Assembly: GCA_016718275.1 (NCBI GenBank)
Contig: JADKEA010000013.1
Coordinates: 17,335 to 81,334, forward strand
From: Candidatus Villigracilis affinis
GTDB taxonomy: Bacteria; Chloroflexota; Anaerolineae; Anaerolineales; Villigracilaceae
Reading direction: 5' to 3'
Length of the DNA stretch: 64,000 bases
The notes beneath the pieces are model-generated. The model had not been told where the DNA came from and did no database searches. It saw nothing but the letters and a program-made list of their open reading frames with translations. Numbering within the stretch: position 1 is the stretch's first letter; each line of letters opens with the position of its first letter. Shown in pieces: positions 59,712 to 64,000 of this stretch. The translations under genes and the position numbers were made by a program.

Positions 59712-61688
59712 ATGAAAAACTCTCCGACTGAATATTTTGGAAATCTCGCTTTGCTGCTCGATCTGGAAGCGGAGGCTGAGAAGCGGGAGGCGGTGCGCGA
59801 GCGCACGAAGCTCTCCCCTGCCGAGGCTGAGGCAACGGGCAACAGCCTGATCAACCTGGTCATTCGCGAGGAAGGCTATGGGCTGGGTGGACATTTCCTA
59901 TTGGGATTTGGCAAACGCAACGAGACCCTCTCCCTCCCGTGGACAAGGCTTGGGGTGGGCAGCCCCGTCATCGTGTCGGAGGAGCGCGCCTCTTCGGCGA
60001 ATGTAGAGAATGGCTGGCGGGGAATCGTCAGCGCCATTCGCAGGGATGCAATTCAGGTGGCGGTCAGTCAGTTCATTGAAACAGAAGCGGAGAAGCCCAC
60101 GTTTCGGCTGGACCGTGCCACAGACGAGATATCGCGTTTTCGACAGAGACAGGCCATGGAGTTGGCAAGAGGCGCGAGCGGGGGCAGTCGGCTGGAAGTG
60201 CTGCGCGATGTGCTGATCGGGGCGGCGGGGCCTGTCTTCGAGAAGATCGAACCGATTCAAGTATTCAACAAAAAACTAAACGCTTCGCAGATCGAAGCGG
60301 TGCAATTCGCATTGAGCGCGGAGGATGTGGCCATCATCCACGGGCCGCCTGGGACGGGCAAGACCACCACACTGGTGGAGTTGATCCGTCAGATCACGCG
60401 GCGCAGACAAAGCGTGCTGGCCGTGGCATCGAGCAACCTGGCGGTGGATCATTTATTGGAGCGCCTGATCGCCGCTGGAGAGAATGTCGTTCGGCTGGGG
60501 CACCCCGCACGCGTTACACCCGAACTGCGTGAACACACGCTCGACCTGCTGGTTGAAAATCATCCCGATGTGAAGATCGCGAACAAACTCACACGCGATG
60601 CGTATGCCCTGCGCGACCAATCCGTCAAATGGACGCGCGCCAGACCCGAGCCTGGCGCGAAGCAGTCGATGCGGCAGGAAGCGAAAGACATGCTCAGGGA
60701 AGCATGGCAGATCGAAGAACAGGTGACCGAAGGCATCCTGAGCAAGGCGCGCATTGTGTGCGCCACGGCCACGGGCCTCGACCGCGATCGGCTCGAAGGG
60801 AAATATTTCGATTGGTGCATCATGGATGAAGCCAGCCAATGCACCGAGCCCGCCGCGTGGATCCCCCTGCAATATGCACAGCGGCTCGTGCTGGCGGGCG
60901 ATCACTGCCAGCTTCCGCCGACGGTGCTTTCGTCTGAGGCGATGCGCGGCGGTTTCAACATCAGCCTGATGGAACGCCTGCTTACTCTCCACGGCACTCC
61001 ATCCGCCGGGGACGGCGGATGGAGCAGGTTACTAAATGTGCAATACCGCATGCATGAAGACATCATGTCTTTTTCTTCGGATGTCTTTTACGATGGGAAT
61101 TTACAAGCCGACGAAACGGTCCGCACCGCCCTGCTGGCTGATCTTCCTCAAGTAACATCATCGCCACTGACAGCGACTCCCATTCACTTTATCGACACGG
61201 CAGGCGCCAGCTACGACGAAGAGCGCGAACCCGACGGGGACAGCCGCCTGAATCCACAGGAGGCGAATCTGGTCATCCAGAAAGTGGACGAGTTGCTCGC
61301 CTGCGGAGTCTCGCCCGCAGACATCGCTGTGATCTCGCCGTATTCGGCGCAGGTGAAATTGCTTCGAGAGAAATTATCCAAGTCTTCCGCCGGGGACGGC
61401 GGAAGGAGCAGCATTGAAGTAGACAGCGTGGACGGGTTCCAGGGCCGCGAGAAAGAAGCGGTGATCGTCAGTCTGGTGAGATCGAACCGTGAAGGTGAAG
61501 TCGGCTTCCTGGCGGATACGCGCCGCATGAATGTGGCGATGACGCGCGCACGGCGCAAGCTGATCGTGATCGGTGACAGTGCGACGATCACAACGCATCC
61601 GTTCTACGAGAAGATGGTGAAGTATTTTGAGAGTGTGGGGGCGTATCATTCGGTGTGGGAGGGTGAGGGCACCACCGCTCACTTGTGA
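59712..61688 (+). CDS. SF1 DNA/RNA helicase, IGHMBP2/UPF1-like
   Basis: The 658-residue protein has an N-terminal beta-barrel region (residues ~1-185) and a two-RecA helicase core: Walker A IHGPPGTGKTTTLVELIRQ, motif II MDEASQCTEPAA, motif III LAGDHCQLPPTVLS, motif IV-like NVQYRMHEDIMSF, VDSVDGFQGREKEAVIVSLV and MTRARRKLIVIGD. It should unwind nucleic acids in repair or RNA handling. Two in-frame insertions of SAGDGGxS, each encoded by a palindrome with a shared core (60997-61024 and 61384-61405), sit near residues 431 and 559. Leaderless start; the tail sequence is repeated downstream. Confidence 0.9.
   Translation: MKNSPTEYFGNLALLLDLEAEAEKREAVRERTKLSPAEAEATGNSLINLVIREEGYGLGGHFLLGFGKRNETLSLPWTRLGVGSPVIVSEERASSANVENGWRGIVSAIRRDAIQVAVSQFIETEAEKPTFRLDRATDEISRFRQRQAMELARGASGGSRLEVLRDVLIGAAGPVFEKIEPIQVFNKKLNASQIEAVQFALSAEDVAIIHGPPGTGKTTTLVELIRQITRRRQSVLAVASSNLAVDHLLERLIAAGENVVRLGHPARVTPELREHTLDLLVENHPDVKIANKLTRDAYALRDQSVKWTRARPEPGAKQSMRQEAKDMLREAWQIEEQVTEGILSKARIVCATATGLDRDRLEGKYFDWCIMDEASQCTEPAAWIPLQYAQRLVLAGDHCQLPPTVLSSEAMRGGFNISLMERLLTLHGTPSAGDGGWSRLLNVQYRMHEDIMSFSSDVFYDGNLQADETVRTALLADLPQVTSSPLTATPIHFIDTAGASYDEEREPDGDSRLNPQEANLVIQKVDELLACGVSPADIAVISPYSAQVKLLREKLSKSSAGDGGRSSIEVDSVDGFQGREKEAVIVSLVRSNREGEVGFLADTRRMNVAMTRARRKLIVIGDSATITTHPFYEKMVKYFESVGAYHSVWEGEGTTAHL
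60997..61024 (+). repeat. In-frame palindromic insertion in the helicase gene, copy A
   Basis: CTCCATCCGCC (60997-61007), loop GGGGAC, GGCGGATGGAG (61014-61024) is a perfect 11-bp palindrome encoding part of TPSAGDGGWSRLL, at a place where relatives have a shorter loop before the QYRM motif. Confidence 0.65.
61384..61405 (+). repeat. In-frame palindromic insertion in the helicase gene, copy B
   Basis: CTTCCGCC (61384-61391), loop GGGGAC, GGCGGAAG (61398-61405) shares the core CCGCCGGGGACGGCGG and the following GGAGCAG with copy A. It encodes SSAGDGGRSS just before the VDSVDGFQG motif. Confidence 0.65.
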
Positions 61689-61700
61689 AGGATGAATAAA

Positions 61701-61740
61701 CTCCCCCAATCGACGGTATCTCTGTCGGATTTGGGGGAGG
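61701..61740. repeat. C-rich hairpin repeat, copy 2
   Basis: CTCCCCCAAT + CGAC and GTCG + ATTTGGGGGAG pair with small mismatches around GGTATCTCT. It follows the helicase stop and could end its transcript. Confidence 0.75.
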
Positions 61741-61750
61741 ACGGGTGGGC

Positions 61751-61794
61751 AGGTATTTTGACTCTGTGGGCGTATCATTCGGTGTGGGAAGAGT
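61751..61794 (+). repeat. Duplicate of the helicase 3' end, copy 2
   Basis: AGGTATTTTGACTCTGTGGG and CGTATCATTCGGTGTGGGA match the helicase tail at 61619-61663 with a few differences. It is noncoding here. Confidence 0.7.
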
Positions 61795-61892
61795 AGAGCA
61801 GCCCCCTCCGCCGTTGGGTCTCGATATGCTGGAAGAACACCAGCTACTCGACCAACAGCGGTACCTACCGCTCACTTCGCTCGGGTACGATG

Positions 61893-61929
61893 TCCCCCAA
61901 TACGACGGTATTTCTGTCATATTGGGGGG
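61893..61929. repeat. C-rich hairpin repeat, copy 3
   Basis: TCCCCCAATACGAC (61893-61905 approx.) pairs with GTCATATTGGGGGA (61916-61929). It lies just upstream of the nucleotidyltransferase-pair promoter. Confidence 0.75.
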
Positions 61930-61943
61930 ATAAGATGAAGGGT

Positions 61944-61949
61944 TATAAT
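61944..61949 (+). promoter_or_regulatory. -10 box for the nucleotidyltransferase pair (leaderless)
   Basis: TATAAT ends 6 nt before ATG 61956. TTGGGG at 61922-61927 is a poor -35 at 16-nt spacing. No Shine-Dalgarno. Confidence 0.5.
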
Positions 61950-61955
61950 TATTGC

Positions 61956-62474
61956 ATGAGTCATTCTGTAGAAGTGACGGGCGCACAATTGGCCAATGCC
62001 TTGCATATGCTTGGCGTCAACTTCATCATGGGCGGATCAAACGACAGCGAGGCGCTTCACCGAGATCCCAAACGCATGATCGCAGCATTGGCGGATAGCA
62101 AAGAAGCACGTTTACGCCTGTCTCTCATTCCTTTATTTCTTGAGCACCCTGAATTCTCAAGCCATGTCCGCGAGGTCGTCCATACTTTACCGCCCCGCAC
62201 GCGACTCATTCTTCAATGTTATTACAGCGCGGCGGTTTGGCTGCAAAGAGTTCATCGCTCAAAACTCACCACATTCACAGGGGAGAAACAGACTCTGCCT
62301 GAGCAGTTTTCCAGGGATCTGAACCTGCAAATCACAGACGACCCTGAAACGAACTTATTCCTGCTCGCTGAACGGCATAGAGAATTAAGCGGCGAAAAAG
62401 TGAACTGGCTGGGAACCTACAAGCACGCCGCCCAGATATTCATCAAAGGATTGGAAATAAAAAGCCGTGGATAA
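61956..62474 (+). CDS. Unknown protein, partner of a nucleotidyltransferase
   Basis: The 172-residue protein begins MSHSVEVTGAQLANAL, is mostly helical and has no signal or TM. Motifs such as MGGSNDSEALHRDPKRMI and LGTYKHAAQIFIKGLEI do not match a family I know. Its end overlaps the GTG start of a DUF6036-like nucleotidyltransferase by 8 nt, so the pair is co-translated, in the arrangement of toxin-antitoxin or abortive-infection modules. It could be the partner that controls the nucleotidyltransferase. Start ATG 61956 is 6 nt after a TATAAT; a longer frame would run into the hairpin repeat. Confidence 0.6.
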   Translation: MSHSVEVTGAQLANALHMLGVNFIMGGSNDSEALHRDPKRMIAALADSKEARLRLSLIPLFLEHPEFSSHVREVVHTLPPRTRLILQCYYSAAVWLQRVHRSKLTTFTGEKQTLPEQFSRDLNLQITDDPETNLFLLAERHRELSGEKVNWLGTYKHAAQIFIKGLEIKSRG

Positions 62475-62982
62475 CAATGAGCTTCAAAATGCACTGTCGA
62501 AACTGGGGCAACATATTACAACCCCCATCCGTCTATACCTGATCGGGGGAAGCGCACTTACGCTACTGGGAAGTCCCCGCCAAACCATTGACATTGATTT
62601 TATTGGAAGCGATCTTCCCACAGACATGGAACATCAGGCTTTGCTTCAAGCGGCAAGAGAACTTAATATTTTTCTGGAACCTGTACCTCTTGAGCGCTTC
62701 ATCCCCCTGCCTAAAGGCGACAACAATCGCGCCATCAGAATCGGACAATTCAACAACCTCGAGATCTACGTCGCAGACCCATACAGCATCGCGCTCAGCA
62801 AATTAGACCGCGGGTTTGACACCGACCTTGATGACATTATCTTCCTCATCCAACATGGGTACATTGAGATCGAAACACTAAAACAAACCACAGAAACCGC
62901 ACTGCAACGAGCACGCGAATTCGACATTAACCCGAGCGACTTACAGGCACATCTTCAAATCGTGCAGGAACGGTTGAAATAA
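62467..62982 (+). CDS. DUF6036-type nucleotidyltransferase-like protein
   Basis: The 171-residue protein has a nucleotidyltransferase fold pattern: LYLIGGSALTLLGSPRQTID with the GGS motif and TIDIDFIG with two acidic residues, followed by VADPYSIALSKLDRG as in AbiEii/MNT-like proteins. It may transfer NMP to a target and act as a toxin or the active half of a defence pair. Start is GTG 62467 inside the end of the upstream gene. The pair lies between two copies of [helicase tail + hairpin repeat]. Confidence 0.75.
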   Translation: MDNNELQNALSKLGQHITTPIRLYLIGGSALTLLGSPRQTIDIDFIGSDLPTDMEHQALLQAARELNIFLEPVPLERFIPLPKGDNNRAIRIGQFNNLEIYVADPYSIALSKLDRGFDTDLDDIIFLIQHGYIEIETLKQTTETALQRAREFDINPSDLQAHLQIVQERLK

Positions 62983-63011
62983 TTCTGCGATCTGACGAGT
63001 ACGGCGTATCT

Positions 63012-63063
63012 GTTCCACGAGAAGATGGTGAAGTATTTTGAGTCTGTGGGGGCGTATCATTCG
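63012..63063 (+). repeat. Duplicate of the helicase 3' end, copy 3
   Basis: TTCCACGAGAAGATGGTGAA and GTATTTTGAGTCTGTGGGGG match helicase 61601-61653, encoding YEKMVKYFESVGAYHS, with few changes. It lies 30 nt after the nucleotidyltransferase stop. Confidence 0.8.
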
Positions 63064-63070
63064 GAGCCCC

Positions 63071-63124
63071 CCCCTCCTGCCTTCGCAGGCACCTCCCCCA
63101 AATCAAGATCGGATTTGGGGGAGG
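63071..63124. repeat. C-rich hairpin repeat, copy 4 (reverse orientation)
   Basis: GCCTTCGCAGGC hairpin then CCTCCCCCAAAT (63092-63103) pairing with ATTTGGGGGAGG (63113-63124): the same parts as copy 1 but in reverse order and strand. Confidence 0.8.
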
Positions 63125-63378
63125 GTAAAATGAATGGGGTGAGATTTATTACCGATACGGTCTGATTGCAACTTTTGGGGGATGTTGGGTTTTGGGCGTG
63201 GTTTTGTAAAATGGGCGAAATGGCGGGACATGGATCGTAAATTTCCACTTTAGTTGATTTTGATGAGTTGAATCCTGCCATTGTCGAGACCCAGGGGTCG
63301 GGGTGTTCCGTCCGTTTGGGATAGGTTTTTGCGTCGCGGAGATGCGGAAAGGAGGGCCTATTTGAGGGATACAGAATC

Positions 63379-63411
63379 GATAGAGGATGGATAGAGGATG
63401 GATAGAGGATG
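63379..63411 (+). repeat. Three tandem 11-bp repeats
   Basis: GATAGAGGATG occurs three times without gaps, 38 nt before the last gene. It could be an operator, or a simple repeat that varies in copy number. Confidence 0.7.
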
Positions 63412-63448
63412 ACCACACCAATAACTCAATCAAAATAAGGAGCTAATC

Positions 63449-64000
63449 ATGGCTAAAGTACGCAACAACATCATCATTCAGGGTCTGAGCGGTTCGCTGG
63501 GAGAGCAGCTTGTGATCAAACAAGACAAGGCGGGACGCACGATCGTGGGCGTAGCCCCATCCTTCGACCCGAACCGCACCTACACGGAGGCGCAAACCGA
63601 ACAGCACGAGAAGTTCCGCGATGCGTCCATCTATGCGAAGGGCGCGAAGGGGGAGGAAATCTATGTGGAGAAGGCGGAAGGGACGCCGATGAATCCGTAC
63701 AATGTGGCGATGGCGGACTGGTTCCATGCGCCCGAGGTGACGGAGATCGATGCCGAGGCGTGGAGCGGACAGGCTGGGCAGGTGATCCGCATTCAGGCTG
63801 TGGATAACGTGCAGGTGACTCAGGTGAATGTGGTGATCACCGACGCAGAAAATGCGGTGGTGGAGCAAGGCGCGGCGGTACGCGCCGAGGGGGCGTGGTG
63901 GGCTTACACGACGACGGCCACCGTTGCGGGTGAGGTGAAGATCGTGGTGACGGCACGGGATCTGCCTGGGAATATTGCTTCGTTGAGCTGGGAGAGTTAG
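63449..64000 (+). CDS. Conserved hypothetical protein, beta-rich (183 aa)
   Basis: The 183-residue protein begins MAKVRNNIIIQGLSGSLGEQ with an AAGGAG Shine-Dalgarno at good spacing and ends at a TAG on the last base of the window. The first half contains FDPNRTYTEAQTEQHEKFRD and a PMNPYNVAMADWF motif; the second half is a predicted Ig-like/beta-sandwich domain with VIRIQAVDNVQVTQVNVVI and KIVVTARDLPGNIASL. It has no signal peptide or TM. I have seen similar hypotheticals in Chloroflexota but know no function. Confidence 0.75.
   Translation: MAKVRNNIIIQGLSGSLGEQLVIKQDKAGRTIVGVAPSFDPNRTYTEAQTEQHEKFRDASIYAKGAKGEEIYVEKAEGTPMNPYNVAMADWFHAPEVTEIDAEAWSGQAGQVIRIQAVDNVQVTQVNVVITDAENAVVEQGAAVRAEGAWWAYTTTATVAGEVKIVVTARDLPGNIASLSWES

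Larger units (their letters stand above)
62983..63448. other. 466-nt intergenic region with repeat copies
   Basis: From 62995 to 63063 it holds a third copy of the helicase tail, and from 63071 to 63124 hairpin repeat copy 4 in the opposite orientation. The 63130-63370 part shows no gene or clear signal. At 63379-63411 there are three 11-bp tandem repeats, and at 63436-63442 the Shine-Dalgarno of the last gene. Confidence 0.6.

Noticed and set aside
59630..63124. CRISPR-like array
   Set aside because: The four repeats are unevenly spaced, occur in both orientations and are separated by genes; no cas gene is present.
1..64000. rRNA and tRNA genes
   Set aside because: No conserved rRNA segments or cloverleaf-like sequences were recognised in the gaps between genes; a dedicated scan (tRNAscan-SE, Infernal) would be decisive.

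Overview
The window looks like a chromosomal contig from an uncultured or environmental member of the Chloroflexota, most likely class Anaerolineae (order Anaerolineales). This is inferred from gene content, not from a marker gene: a PUCC-family transporter beside an HemY-type protoporphyrinogen oxidase, DUF4491 and DUF3592 membrane proteins, many lipoproteins with proline/threonine-rich spacers, a PknB-type kinase with an extracytoplasmic domain, and many short dispersed palindromic repeats. Genes are dense and on both strands. I saw no rRNA, tRNA, CRISPR array, prophage or complete insertion sequence.

Layout. 1-9.2 kb: a radical SAM protein cut by the window edge, an amino-acid permease, a GGDEF protein, a glycerol block (glycerol kinase and a fused G3P-dehydrogenase/BFD/pyridine-nucleotide oxidoreductase), an M23 peptidase and a frameshifted iron-sulfur protein. 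9.2-14.6 kb: a GT4 glycosyltransferase with a six-hairpin glycosidase, a tiny lysine-rich protein, an exported SGNH-like hydrolase and a frameshifted zinc-ribbon/membrane protein. 15-21 kb: a tyrosine recombinase, a class IV aminotransferase, and a large unknown protein translationally coupled to a Ser/Thr kinase. 21-31.7 kb: a dioxygenase-like lipoprotein, a MATE exporter coupled to a membrane TIR protein, a heterodimeric ABC exporter behind a leader-peptide attenuator, a DUF3592 protein and two GNAT acetyltransferases. 31.7-40 kb (minus strand): a membrane protein, an alcohol dehydrogenase-like protein, an rRNA/tRNA methyltransferase and a complete peptide ABC importer with a permease-ATPase fusion. 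40-47 kb: an S9 peptidase, a creatininase-like amidohydrolase and a frameshifted sAC-like tandem cyclase/AAA/TPR protein. 47-55.7 kb (minus strand): an MttB-like methyltransferase, a RIO kinase, a triple fusion lipoprotein-LivH-LivM, two tandem lipoprotein hydrolases and two DUF4491-like proteins. 55.9-64 kb: HemY, a PUCC transporter, a DUF4258/YgiT pair, an SF1 helicase, a nucleotidyltransferase pair and a conserved hypothetical, in a region full of palindromic repeats.

The clearest regulatory system is at 24.6-24.85 kb: a promoter, a 25-codon leader ORF and mutually exclusive RNA helices ending in an intrinsic terminator, placed before a two-gene multidrug-type ABC exporter whose complementary degenerate ATP sites mark it as an obligate heterodimer. 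A second theme is leaderless transcription: about nine genes have a -10 box only 6-8 nt before the start codon, two of them with well-matched -35 boxes at proper spacing. A third is dispersed palindromic repeats, some of them inserted in frame in coding sequence. Three genes carry apparent single-base insertions. Because all three have the same sign, assembly or read error should be excluded before calling them pseudogenes.
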